From positions 124,001 to 188,000 of the forward strand of contig CAVYPA010000008.1 of NCBI GenBank assembly GCA_963770295.1: DNA of 64,000 nt, written 5' to 3'. Below the pieces are notes generated by a model. The model was not told the origin of the DNA. It searched no databases and saw nothing but the letters and a program-made list of their open reading frames with translations. Below are positions 1 through 8,473 of the stretch, piece after piece (position 1 is the first letter of the stretch; each line of letters begins with the position of its first letter). The translations under genes and the position numbers were made by a program. The DNA comes from AWTP1-13 sp963770295 (GTDB taxonomy: Bacteria > Pseudomonadota > Alphaproteobacteria > Rhizobiales > Hyphomicrobiaceae).

Positions 1-77
1 TCCTGCGCCGCGGCGCTGCCTGCAACAAAGCCCAGCGCAAGGCCGGCCAGCGTCAACTTGAGAGTGCGCGATCTCAT
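1..77 (-). CDS. N-terminal fragment of a secreted protein (cut by window edge)
   Basis: The minus strand from position 77 reads ATG followed by MRSRTLKLTLAGLALGFVAG and then SAAAQ. This is a typical Sec signal peptide: basic start, hydrophobic core, and an A-A-A-Q cleavage region. A GGAGA ribosome-binding site lies just upstream of the ATG. The gene runs off the left edge after about 25 residues, so the mature protein cannot be named. Given the neighbouring transport and catabolic genes it could be a solute-binding protein, but that is only a guess. Confidence 0.6.
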   Translation of the reverse strand, partial: MRSRTLKLTLAGLALGFVAGSAAAQ

Positions 78-190
78 AGGGGTCTCCATCTCTTGCCCGC
101 CAATGATGTGCGAGCGCTCAGCCGACCGCAAGCTTAGGGGTGGCGCGGGGACCTCACAAGTCGACCCTTTGCGACGATATGGCCCAAGCC

Positions 191-1156
191 TTAGCCGGCG
201 CGGCGCTTGAGGCGCGGGATGATCTCCTGGGCCACGGCTTCGACCTGCTCCTTCTCATATTTGTAGGGGACGAAGATGATGCGGTCGATGCCGGTTGCCA
301 GATGCACCTCAAGCTGCTCGACGCATTCCTCCACCGTGCCCATGATGGCGCTGTCCATGGTTGACTCCGACCACGAGGCGTAGTCCCACTCGGTTTGCAG
401 CCATTGCTTCATAGCGGCCTCGATTTTGGCCCGCGGGCCGACGCAAATTGGCAGCTGATTGGTTGAGCTCAGCTCGGCCGGATTGCGGCCGGCGGCCTCG
501 GCGAAGTCCGTGACCTTCTTCCAGGTGCGCCGGAAGCTCTCGGCGGTGTAGTAGTAGGTGAGCCAGCCGTCGCCCTTGCGGGCGGCGCGCTGCAAAACCG
601 CGTCGACATAGCCACCGATCAGCAGCGGCGGGCGCGGCTTTTGCACCGGCTTAGGATAGAGCACGGCACCGCGCAGATGATAGGGCGGGTACTCGCCATC
701 GACCCGCTCTTCAGTCCACAGTCGGCTGATGATCTCCAAGTGCTGATCCATAATCTTGCCCCGCTTGTGGAAGTCGGTGCCAAGCGAGTCGAATTCGCGC
801 TTGTACCAACCCACCGCTGCCCCCACCAGCAAGCGCCCGTTGGAGATGTGATCGATGGTGGCGAGCTCCTTGGCCAAAATCACCGGATTGCGCACCGGCA
901 TCACCAGGATGCCGGTTCCGACCTTGATCTTGGTGGTGCGCGCGGCGACCGCGGTCAGCAGCGCGAGGGCCTCGTGGATCGGGAAGTTCGGATCGACGCC
1001 GAGCAGGATGTGGTCCCAGGCCCAGACCGATTCGTAGCCCAGCTCCTCCATGCGGACGCCATAGTCGATGAGCGCCCGCGCATCCGGCATCTCCGGATAC
1101 TTGGTGAAATTGCGCATGGCGATGCCGAATACGGTCGGTTTGTGGTTAGCGGTCAT
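191..1156 (-). CDS. LLM-class (luciferase-like, F420/flavin-dependent) oxidoreductase
   Basis: A 321-residue protein of the bacterial-luciferase-like fold (TIM barrel binding F420 or FMN). The family pattern is visible: an early G-Y-E-S-V-W-A-W-D-H strand, V-G-T-G-I-L-V-M-P-V-R-N-P, then H-I-S-N-G-R and a late P-P-L-L-I-G-G segment. Such enzymes oxidise or hydroxylate small organic substrates; the substrate here is unknown. The ATG at 1156 has a good AAAGGAG site about 5 bases upstream. It lies 44 bases downstream of a ThDP enzyme on the same strand and is probably co-transcribed with it. A second LLM gene of a different subfamily lies at 4932. Confidence 0.85.
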   Translation of the reverse strand: MTANHKPTVFGIAMRNFTKYPEMPDARALIDYGVRMEELGYESVWAWDHILLGVDPNFPIHEALALLTAVAARTTKIKVGTGILVMPVRNPVILAKELATIDHISNGRLLVGAAVGWYKREFDSLGTDFHKRGKIMDQHLEIISRLWTEERVDGEYPPYHLRGAVLYPKPVQKPRPPLLIGGYVDAVLQRAARKGDGWLTYYYTAESFRRTWKKVTDFAEAAGRNPAELSSTNQLPICVGPRAKIEAAMKQWLQTEWDYASWSESTMDSAIMGTVEECVEQLEVHLATGIDRIIFVPYKYEKEQVEAVAQEIIPRLKRRAG

Positions 1157-1200
1157 GCTGGCTCCTTTGATCGTGCCGCTGCAGCTTTAACATGAGGCCC

Positions 1201-2814
1201 TCACATCTCGCGCAAGGCATTGAACTGGTCGACGTAGCCGGAAGGATCGATCCGTGCGGCGATCAGCGTCGTGCGTCGGGAAGCGAGCGCGGCCACCAGC
1301 GCGTCGCCAAGCGCCGTTTCCGTTTCCACGACGGCGGCGTCGGCGGCGAATGCCGCAGCCAGTTTTTCCCAGTCGACGCCGCCAAGCTTCACGCCGTTGA
1401 GCGGAATGTTCTTGATCTCCTGCTTGATGCGAATGAGGCCGATTTCGGCGTCGTCGAACACGACCACGATGATCGGCAGCCCTTCGCGTTGGGCCGTTTG
1501 CAGTTCGGCCACGGCCATCAGGAAGCCGCCGTCGCCCGAAAAGGCCACGATCGGACGCTTGGGGTGGGCCAAGCGTGCGCCGAGCGCTCCGGGCAGCGCA
1601 TAGCCCATCGATCCCAGTCCATTGGAGGTGAGGAAGTCGCGCGCGGCGTAGGCCTGCCATTTCTGCACCACCAGCAACCGGCTGGCGCCGGCATCGCAGG
1701 TGGCGATGGTGTCACGCGGCAGCACGGCGCGGGCGATCTCAACGGTGCGCTGTGGGGAAAGGCCGCGGCTCGGCCTATCGAGGGCTTGGTTCACCTGGGC
1801 GCGGAATTCGCGGGCCGCCTTCTCACCCCAGCTGGCGCGCTCCGGCGCCCATTCGGCCAGCGCCGACAACAGCGCGCCGAGCTCGCCCACGACCTCCGGA
1901 TCGGCCGGCACCAGCGCATCAAGGCTGGCAACGCCCGAGAGCGCCAGCACGGGGAGCGTGTAGGGCCAAGGCTTGGGCTGCAGCTCGACGGCGTCGAGCC
2001 CGACGGTGATAATGAGGTCGGCCTGATTGACGAGGTTGCGCTCGATCAGGCCGCCGATGATGCAGCCCGCGCGCAAGGGGTGGTCTTCCGGAATGGCACC
2101 CTTGCATTTCGATGTCGTCAGCACGGGGGCGCCGAGGCGCTCGGCAAAGCGCACGAAGGCGCCGGCCGCGTGCGCCCAAAAGATGCCGAGGCCGGCGAGC
2201 AGGATCGGTCGCTTGGCGCGGCCGATGAGGCCGAGTACGCCCTTGAGGTCGCTGCGCTCGGGGCGGGGACAGACGAGATTTGGGCGCAGGGGCGGCTCGG
2301 CCAGCAAGGCGCCCGCCTCCCGCGTGGTCTCACTTTGCGGCAGTTCGAAGTGCACCGGACCCGGCGGTGCGCCGGTGGCCGTACGCATGGCCCGCCGCAG
2401 CTGCTGGCGCACGCTGCGCGCATCGATGGTGGTGCTCCATTTGACCAGCGGCGCATAGAGCGCCTTCTGGTCGAGGCGCTGACGCAAGCCGGTTTCGAAG
2501 GTCGGGCGCGAGTAAGCATCGGTGATGGCGATCAGCGGCGCGCGATCGAGCAGCGCGTGCGCCACGCCGTTGACCATGTTGGCGGCGCCCGGCCCGCGGG
2601 TCGACAGGCATACCCCGGGGCTGCCGCTGATTTCGCCCCAGGTTGCCGCTAACATGGCACCCGCCACCTCCTGCTTCATGAGCAAGAAGCGCATTCCCCG
2701 CTGCCGCGCGGCCTCCATCAGCTCGACGAACTCGCCGCCGGGGTGTCCGACGATGAACGGCGTACCCGCCTGCTTGAAGGCTTCGGCGAGCACCTCGACG
2801 GTTGTTGTGGCCAC
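1201..2814 (-). CDS. ThDP-dependent enzyme, acetolactate-synthase-like
   Basis: A 537-residue member of the thiamine-diphosphate enzyme superfamily (acetolactate synthase / benzoylformate decarboxylase-like). The N-terminal domain carries the conserved catalytic glutamate (E49 in K-Q-E-V-A-G-A). The central domain is the usual NAD/FAD-like fold, and the C-terminal domain has the GDGGF cofactor motif. The start is GTG at 2814 with a strong GGAGG site; an ATG is not available. No biosynthetic context (ilvN, ilvC) is present, and the neighbour is an LLM oxidoreductase. A catabolic 2-keto-acid decarboxylase or lyase role is therefore more likely than branched-chain amino acid synthesis. The substrate cannot be read from sequence. 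Confidence 0.82.
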   Translation of the reverse strand: MATTTVEVLAEAFKQAGTPFIVGHPGGEFVELMEAARQRGMRFLLMKQEVAGAMLAATWGEISGSPGVCLSTRGPGAANMVNGVAHALLDRAPLIAITDAYSRPTFETGLRQRLDQKALYAPLVKWSTTIDARSVRQQLRRAMRTATGAPPGPVHFELPQSETTREAGALLAEPPLRPNLVCPRPERSDLKGVLGLIGRAKRPILLAGLGIFWAHAAGAFVRFAERLGAPVLTTSKCKGAIPEDHPLRAGCIIGGLIERNLVNQADLIITVGLDAVELQPKPWPYTLPVLALSGVASLDALVPADPEVVGELGALLSALAEWAPERASWGEKAAREFRAQVNQALDRPSRGLSPQRTVEIARAVLPRDTIATCDAGASRLLVVQKWQAYAARDFLTSNGLGSMGYALPGALGARLAHPKRPIVAFSGDGGFLMAVAELQTAQREGLPIIVVVFDDAEIGLIRIKQEIKNIPLNGVKLGGVDWEKLAAAFAADAAVVETETALGDALVAALASRRTTLIAARIDPSGYVDQFNALREM

Positions 2815-3013
2815 GCGTTCCTCCGGTAAAGCATGTGCATCGCCGCAACTTTATACCAAGCTCGTCGGCCCGCGCATGTCCCCTGCGGCAAGTCGGCTTG
2901 GTCCTCGCCCCTAAAAAGCGGGCAAGGGGGAACAGCAATGCGCAAAGGACGTGGGCAAATCCCGCCCACCCGTGTAATCCTGCCCGCGTCAAAGTTCAGT
3001 TCAGGGGACGGAA

Positions 3014-4003
3014 ATGGCGAGCAACAAGAAAAAGGTGCTGCTAACGGAATCGATGTCCAAGAGCGGCCGGGATTTGCTAACCGAGCGGGGCGATATCGAG
3101 ATCGTTGGGTTTGCGAACACGATCTCGGAGGCAGCGTTCCAGGCGCTTCTGCGCGAAGCCGCGCCCGTCAACGGGGTCGCCCTGGGGGGAACCAAGTTCG
3201 GGCCAAAGGAGATCGAGGCGGCCGCCGAGATGCTGGTGGTGGCGCGCATCGGCGTTGGCTTCGACGCGGTGGACGTGCCGGCCCTGACCGCCAAAAAAAT
3301 TCCACTGATGGTGGCCGGGACGGCCAATTCACCCTCGGTCGCCGAGCAAGCCATGTTCATGATGATGGCGCTTGCCAAACGCGGCGCCGAGCTCAATGCC
3401 ATGGTGCAGGCCGGCGCCTGGAACAGCCGGCTCGGGGCGGTGCCCGTCGACCTGTTTGGCAAGACCGTGCTGATCGTCGGTTTCGGTCGCATCGGCACGC
3501 GCAGCGCCAAACGCTGCCAGGCCATGGAGATGAAGGTCTTGGTCTATGACCCCTATCGGCCGGCCGCCGAGATCAAGGCGACGGGCTGCGAGCCGGTGGC
3601 CGAGCTCGACACCGCCCTGCCACGTGCCGATTTCGTCACCATCCATTGCCCCAAGACGCCCGAGACGGTCGGCATGTTCAATGCCGCGCGGCTGGCGGCC
3701 ATGAAGCCGACGGCCTACCTCGTCAATACCGCGCGCGGCGGCATCATCGATGAAGCGGCCCTGCATACGGCGCTGACCACGGGCAAGCTCGCAGGCGCGG
3801 GTTTGGACGTCTTCGAGCAGGAGCCGACGCCGGTCGGCAATCCGTTGCTAAAGCTTGCCAACGTCATCAGCGCGCCGCACATGGCCGGCGTCACGCGCGA
3901 ATCCCTCGATCGCATGGGCCTGCAGACGGCACGCAATATTCTGAGCGCGCTCGACGGCAACCCGAACCGCGAAAACGTCATCAACAAGGAGGTCCTGGAT
4001 TGA
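3014..4003 (+). CDS. D-2-hydroxyacid dehydrogenase (3-phosphoglycerate dehydrogenase-like)
   Basis: A 329-residue NAD-dependent D-isomer 2-hydroxyacid dehydrogenase. The Rossmann motif G-F-G-R-I-G is at about residues 156-161. The catalytic triad is recognisable as Arg241 (N-T-A-R-G-G), Glu270 (F-E-Q-E-P) and His289 (S-A-P-H-M-A-G). It lacks the C-terminal ACT regulatory domain of full-length SerA, which argues for a catabolic hydroxyacid/ketoacid role rather than serine synthesis. The ATG follows a GGGGACGG site. It is first in a plus-strand group with an SDR and an LLM oxidoreductase, and is divergent from the ThDP-enzyme gene across a 199-bp spacer. Confidence 0.85.
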   Translation: MASNKKKVLLTESMSKSGRDLLTERGDIEIVGFANTISEAAFQALLREAAPVNGVALGGTKFGPKEIEAAAEMLVVARIGVGFDAVDVPALTAKKIPLMVAGTANSPSVAEQAMFMMMALAKRGAELNAMVQAGAWNSRLGAVPVDLFGKTVLIVGFGRIGTRSAKRCQAMEMKVLVYDPYRPAAEIKATGCEPVAELDTALPRADFVTIHCPKTPETVGMFNAARLAAMKPTAYLVNTARGGIIDEAALHTALTTGKLAGAGLDVFEQEPTPVGNPLLKLANVISAPHMAGVTRESLDRMGLQTARNILSALDGNPNRENVINKEVLD

Positions 4004-4098
4004 TCGGGGGCGGCGCGTGCTAGCCTCGCTTTTCGCCGGCGCGCACCGCGCGCGGACCCCAGCAACCAGCCGCAGCAACCAACAGGAGGAGACGTTTC

Positions 4099-4881
4099 AT
4101 GCAGCTGAGCATGAAGGGCCGCAATGCCCTAATCACGGGTGGCAGTCTCGGTATCGGGCGTGCCATCGCCAAGCACTTCACCGGCGCGGGGGCCAACGTC
4201 GCCCTGGTGGCGCGGCGTCAAAACATTCTCGATGAGGCGCGCGCCGAGGTCGCCGCAGCGAGCAACGCCAAGGTGGTTACCGTTGCCGCCGATGTCGGCA
4301 CGGCCGAGGGGTGTCGGGCAGCCTTCGCCGCCGCGGCGGCGGGCCTGGGCCAGATCGATGTCCTCGTTAACAACGCCGGCACCTCGCAGCGCGGGCCCTT
4401 CGAGAGCATCTCCGATGAGCTGTGGCAGCACGACATCGAGCTCAAACTATTCGCCGCGATCAGGCTCTCCCGTGCCGCCTTCGCGGGCATGAAGGAGCGC
4501 CGCTGGGGCCGCATCATCAATGTTCTCAACACCGGAGCCAAGGCGCCTCCCGCTTCTGGGGCGCCGACGGCGGTCACGCGCGCCGCCGGCATGGCGCTGA
4601 CCAAGGTTTTGGCGGGCGAAGGGGCTCCCCATAACGTGCTCGTCAACGCCGTGCTGGTCGGGCGCATCGAGAGCGACCAGTGGGTGCGGCGCCATGCGGC
4701 CGAGAGCAAGGGCCGCTCGCTGGCGGACTATTACGCCGAGATGGGCAAATCGATCCCGATGGGTCGCATCGGCACCGCCGAGGAATTTGCCAATATGGTA
4801 CTGTTTTTGGCGTCCGATGCCGGCTCCTATATCACGGGCACCGCCATTAACATCGATGGCAACCTGAGCCCGGTTGTGTAG
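4099..4881 (+). CDS. SDR-family oxidoreductase with altered catalytic motif
   Basis: A 260-residue classical-type short-chain dehydrogenase/reductase fold. The nucleotide-binding T-G-G-S-L-G-I-G motif is near residues 13-20 and N-N-A-G starts near residue 91. The C-terminus Y-I-T-G-T-A-I-N-I-D-G is typical of the family. The catalytic Y-x-x-x-K is not present: the aligned position reads P-T-A-V-T-R-A-A-G, giving Thr157 and Arg161. The protein may therefore be a non-standard or non-redox SDR. It has a strong AGGAGGAG site before the ATG, and lies 95 bp after the hydroxyacid dehydrogenase and 50 bp before the LLM gene. Confidence 0.85.
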   Translation: MQLSMKGRNALITGGSLGIGRAIAKHFTGAGANVALVARRQNILDEARAEVAAASNAKVVTVAADVGTAEGCRAAFAAAAAGLGQIDVLVNNAGTSQRGPFESISDELWQHDIELKLFAAIRLSRAAFAGMKERRWGRIINVLNTGAKAPPASGAPTAVTRAAGMALTKVLAGEGAPHNVLVNAVLVGRIESDQWVRRHAAESKGRSLADYYAEMGKSIPMGRIGTAEEFANMVLFLASDAGSYITGTAINIDGNLSPVV

Positions 4882-4931
4882 GGCGCGGTGGCTCCGCTAT
4901 CTTGCCGCTTTGTTCGCGAGGGAGACGAGGC

Positions 4932-6146
4932 ATGAAGTTCGGCATTTTCTACGAGCTGCAGCTGCCAAGACCCTGGGCGCCCAACGCCGAACTCAAGCTC
5001 TATCAGGACGCACTGACGCAAGTCGAGCTCGCCGACCGGCTCGGCTACGACTACGCCTGGATGGTGGAACATCATTTCCTGGAGGAGTATTCGCACTGCC
5101 CTGCCCCGGAGAGCTTTCTGGGTGCCGCCAGCCAGCGCACGCGCCAAATCCGGCTTGGACATGGCATCCTGCAGCTCACCACGTCCCACCCCGCGCGCGT
5201 GGCCGAGCGCGTAGCCGTCCTCGACCTGTTGAGTAACGGGCGCTGCGAATTCGGCATGGGCGAGAGCGCGTCCATCACCGAGCTCGAACCCTTCGGTCGC
5301 TCCATGGACGACAAGCGTGCCGTGTTCGAGGAGGCGGTGGCGGCCATCCTCCCCATGTTCAAAGAGGGCGGCAGCGCGCACCACGGTAAGTACTTCGATA
5401 TTCCGCTGCGCAACGTGGTGCCGAAGCCGATCCAGAAGCCGCACCCGCCCTTGTGGATGGCCTGCTCGCAGCTCGACACCATTGAGCGCGCCGGGCGTTG
5501 CGGGCTGGGGGCGCTGGGTTTCCAGTTCGTGAGTGCCGATGCGGCGCACGCTTGGGTGCATGCCTATTACAATGCCATCACCAAGCGCTTGGCAAAGCTC
5601 GCCGACTATCGCGCAAATCCCAACATCGCGCTGGTCAGCTTCTTCATGTGCGCCAAGACTGACGAGGAAGCGCGCAAAAAGGCGGACGGGGCCACCTTCT
5701 TTCAGTTCGCGTTGCGCTTTTACGGCGCCTCCAGCGACCGCAAACGACCGGCGCCCGGCACGGTCAACATGTGGGACGAATACACCGCCTGGAAGCGCGC
5801 CAACCCGGCCGCGCAGGAGGCGGCGCTGCGCGGCGGCCTGATCGGCTCGCCCGATACCTTGCGCAAGAAGTTGGCGAAGTTCGAGACCTCGCACATCGAT
5901 CAAGTGATCCTGCTCAACCAGGCCGGCAAAAACGTGCACGAGGACATCGCAGGCTCCCTTGAGTTGTTTGCCAAAGAGGTGATGCCCGAATTCCAAGGCC
6001 ATCACGCCCAGCACTTGGCCTGGAAAGAGCAGGTGATGGCTGGCGAGGTCGAGCTCGAAGAGATCGAGACCGCAGCCTTTCGAGATCGCTACGGAACCAA
6101 GTCGATGCCGGTGCAGGCCATCGAGAAGGCCGCTGTCCGACGCTGA
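4932..6146 (+). CDS. LLM-class flavin-dependent monooxygenase
   Basis: A 404-residue luciferase-like monooxygenase of the long, FMN-dependent type. It begins M-K-F-G-I-F-Y-E-L-Q and continues with W-M-V-E-H-H-F, then L-L-S-N-G-R and P-P-L-W-M-A. This start was chosen over one 30 bases upstream because GGGAGACGAGG sits directly before it and the upstream 10 residues do not fit the family. The gene probably belongs to a transcript with the preceding SDR and 2-hydroxyacid dehydrogenase. Homologues oxidise alkanes, sulfonates or aromatic compounds with a partner flavin reductase. No reductase is visible nearby and the substrate is unknown. Confidence 0.85.
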   Translation: MKFGIFYELQLPRPWAPNAELKLYQDALTQVELADRLGYDYAWMVEHHFLEEYSHCPAPESFLGAASQRTRQIRLGHGILQLTTSHPARVAERVAVLDLLSNGRCEFGMGESASITELEPFGRSMDDKRAVFEEAVAAILPMFKEGGSAHHGKYFDIPLRNVVPKPIQKPHPPLWMACSQLDTIERAGRCGLGALGFQFVSADAAHAWVHAYYNAITKRLAKLADYRANPNIALVSFFMCAKTDEEARKKADGATFFQFALRFYGASSDRKRPAPGTVNMWDEYTAWKRANPAAQEAALRGGLIGSPDTLRKKLAKFETSHIDQVILLNQAGKNVHEDIAGSLELFAKEVMPEFQGHHAQHLAWKEQVMAGEVELEEIETAAFRDRYGTKSMPVQAIEKAAVRR

Positions 6147-6215
6147 GGCCCGCACGCGCGCCGCAGCTGCCTGGGGATGGGGGCAGATTTTCGGGGGCAG
6201 CGCGGTCAAGCTCAA

Positions 6216-7451
6216 TTAGTTATAGGTGCGCTCGTCGGCAATGACCTTGCCGTCATTGGGCAACGAGTTTAGTGGCACCAGCTCGACCTCACCTTTCAGC
6301 TTGGTGATTGCTTGCAGACTTTCCACCAGCTTGCCCTTGAGCCCGCTGTCGATTGCCGAGCTTTCCGCCCTTAGCGTCATGGTGTCTTGCTCGCCGGCGC
6401 GCCCCACCACCAGCCGCAGCCGCCCCAGTCCGGCATGGCGCCTGGCGACCTCGGCAATCTGTTCGGGGTGCACGAACATGCCTTTGACCTTGGTGGTTTG
6501 ATCGGCGCGGCCGAGCCAGCCCTTGATGCGCATGTTGGTGCGCCCGCAGGGGCTGCGACCCGGCAGGATCGCCGAGAGGTCGCCCGTGGCAAAACGGATC
6601 ATCGGGTAGTCGCGATTGAAGGTGGTCACCACCACTTCGCCCACCTCCTCGGCCGCCACGGGATCGCCGGTGCCGGGCCGCACGATCTCGACGATGGCGC
6701 CCTCGTCAACGATCATGCCGTCGAGCGCGGCACTTTCGTAAGCGATGATGCCGAGGTCGGCGGTCGCATAGGTCTGGTAGGTTGCAATGCCGCGCTGCTT
6801 GTACTCGGCGCGCAGCGACGGGAACAGCGCGCCGCCGCCGACCAGCGCCTTCTTGAAGGAGGAACCGTCCTTGCGCGCTTCCTTTGCCTTGTCGAGCAAA
6901 ATCTTGAGATAGTCGGGCACGCCGACGTAGGCCGTCGGCTGCAAGCGTTCGATCGCCTCGAGCTGCTGTTCGGTGTTGCCGGGTCCCGCCGCGATCACCG
7001 TGCAGCCGAGCGCGCGCGCTCCCGAATCCAGGATCCAGCCGCCCGGCGTCAGGTGATAGGCGAAGGTGTTGTGCACGATGTCGCCCTTGCGGATGCCGGC
7101 CGCATAGAGCGCGCGCGCCGCCCGCCACCAATCTTCACCGTGCCCCTCGGGCTCGAAGATCGGGCCCGGCGACATGAACACGCGCGCCAGCGCGCCAGCC
7201 GCCGAGGTGGCAAAACCTCCATAAGGAGGTCGCTTGGCTTGCAGGTCCTTGAGCGCTCCCTTGCGCAGCACCGGCAGCTTGGCCAGTGCCTCGCGCGAGG
7301 TCACGGCGCCGACCTCGATGCCCCTGAGATGGTCCGCCCAGCCGGGCGCGTTGGCGAGCGCGTGCCGGATCAGATCGGGAAGCAGGTTGAACTGCGCCAG
7401 TTCGCGCTGTTCGGGATCGCGGCTTTCGAGCTGGTCGAAATGGTCGGTCAC
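6216..7451 (-). CDS. Phenylacetate-CoA-ligase-like (PaaK family) AMP-forming enzyme
   Basis: A 411-residue adenylate-forming enzyme of the PaaK branch, about the usual 410-440 residues. Recognisable segments are F-M-S-P-G-P, the N-T-F-A-Y-H-L-T-P-G-G stretch, and the C-terminal V-K-G-M-F-V-H-P-E-Q-I hinge of this family. These ligases form an aryl-CoA or acyl-CoA from an organic acid, ATP and CoA in the cytoplasm. It is the last gene of the minus-strand operon beginning at 14840. The operon also encodes a Liv-type transporter and a second acyl-CoA synthetase, so it may activate the imported acid. Aromatic specificity is inferred from the family only. Confidence 0.85.
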   Translation of the reverse strand: MTDHFDQLESRDPEQRELAQFNLLPDLIRHALANAPGWADHLRGIEVGAVTSREALAKLPVLRKGALKDLQAKRPPYGGFATSAAGALARVFMSPGPIFEPEGHGEDWWRAARALYAAGIRKGDIVHNTFAYHLTPGGWILDSGARALGCTVIAAGPGNTEQQLEAIERLQPTAYVGVPDYLKILLDKAKEARKDGSSFKKALVGGGALFPSLRAEYKQRGIATYQTYATADLGIIAYESAALDGMIVDEGAIVEIVRPGTGDPVAAEEVGEVVVTTFNRDYPMIRFATGDLSAILPGRSPCGRTNMRIKGWLGRADQTTKVKGMFVHPEQIAEVARRHAGLGRLRLVVGRAGEQDTMTLRAESSAIDSGLKGKLVESLQAITKLKGEVELVPLNSLPNDGKVIADERTYN

Positions 7452-7516
7452 AATGCGGCATCCCTATCGGCTGGCGGCGCAAGCTGGGGCAACACTGCCA
7501 GAGGGTCGGCGGCGCA

Positions 7517-8371
7517 TCAAGCCAGCCAGCGCTTGCGGCGCTTGTAGGATTTCACGTTGCGGAAACTCTTACGGGCGCCGCCGCCAATGCCGAGGTAAAA
7601 CTCCTTGACGTCCTCGTTTTCACGCAGCTCCTGGGCTGCGCCGTCCATGACGACCCGGCCATTTTCCAGGATGTAGCCGTAGGTCGCGTATTTCAGCGCC
7701 ATGTTGGTGTTCTGCTCAGCCAGCAGCAGCGACACGTGCTGTTCGACGTTGAGGCGTTTGACGATCTCGAAGATCTCTTCCACGAGCTGCGGCGCCAACC
7801 CCATGGACGGCTCGTCCAACAGCATCATCTTGGGCTTCGACATCAGCGCGCGGCCGATCGCCACCATTTGCTGCTCACCGCCGGAGATGTAGCCCGCCAG
7901 CGAGGCGCGCCGTTCTTTCAGGCGCGGAAAATAGCCATACACCAGCTCAAGATCGGCGGCGATGGCGCTGCGACCGTCACGGCGCGTAAAGGCGCCGGTC
8001 AAGAGGTTCTCCTCCACCGACAGGTGGCCGAAGCAGTGGCGGCCTTCCATGACTTGGATGCAGCCGCGGCGCACCAAATCGTTGGGGGTCAGGCCGTCGA
8101 TGCGCTCGCCGGCGAATTCAATCGAGCCCTTGGTGACCTCACCGCGTTCGCCGCGGATCAGGTTGGAAATCGCCTTCAAGGTCGTGGATTTGCCGGCGCC
8201 GTTGGCGCCGAGCAGGGCGACGATGCTGCCGAGCCGCACCGTCAGCGAGACGCCCTTCAGCACCAGGATCACGTGATCGTAAATGACCTCGATATTCTTG
8301 ACCCCGAGCAACACGGCACCGCTCATCGCCGCTGGGCCCGTCGAGACCGACTGGGAAGGAGCATCAGACAC
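7517..8371 (-). CDS. Liv-type ABC transporter ATP-binding protein (LivF family)
   Basis: A cytoplasmic ATPase subunit of a branched-chain-amino-acid-type importer. Visible are Walker A (G-A-N-G-A-G-K-S-T), the signature I-S-G-G-E-Q-Q and Walker B (M-M-L-L-D-E-P). The GTG at 8371 was chosen because it has a CGGAG site at a sensible distance, giving 284 residues; an ATG at 8326 is a good alternative (269 residues). The C-terminus has a basic tail (K-R-R-K-R-W). It lies between the frameshifted solute-binding protein and the PaaK-like ligase. With LivG, LivH and LivM it makes a complete transporter. Confidence 0.88.
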   Translation of the reverse strand: MSDAPSQSVSTGPAAMSGAVLLGVKNIEVIYDHVILVLKGVSLTVRLGSIVALLGANGAGKSTTLKAISNLIRGERGEVTKGSIEFAGERIDGLTPNDLVRRGCIQVMEGRHCFGHLSVEENLLTGAFTRRDGRSAIAADLELVYGYFPRLKERRASLAGYISGGEQQMVAIGRALMSKPKMMLLDEPSMGLAPQLVEEIFEIVKRLNVEQHVSLLLAEQNTNMALKYATYGYILENGRVVMDGAAQELRENEDVKEFYLGIGGGARKSFRNVKSYKRRKRWLA

Positions 8372-8473
8372 GAGAAGACAACTCCGAGGTCGTGCGGCCA
8401 GTGTGGGGTTCAGTGCGTGAGCGGCCACCGCGGCGGCCGCTCACGCTTTTTGTCTGCGATTGAGCAACGCCGC

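Noticed and set aside
1192..2652. 486-residue plus-strand frame opposite the ThDP enzyme
   Set aside because: Antisense shadow: rich in Arg, Gly, His and Ala, no recognisable domain, while the minus strand has full family motifs and a good start.
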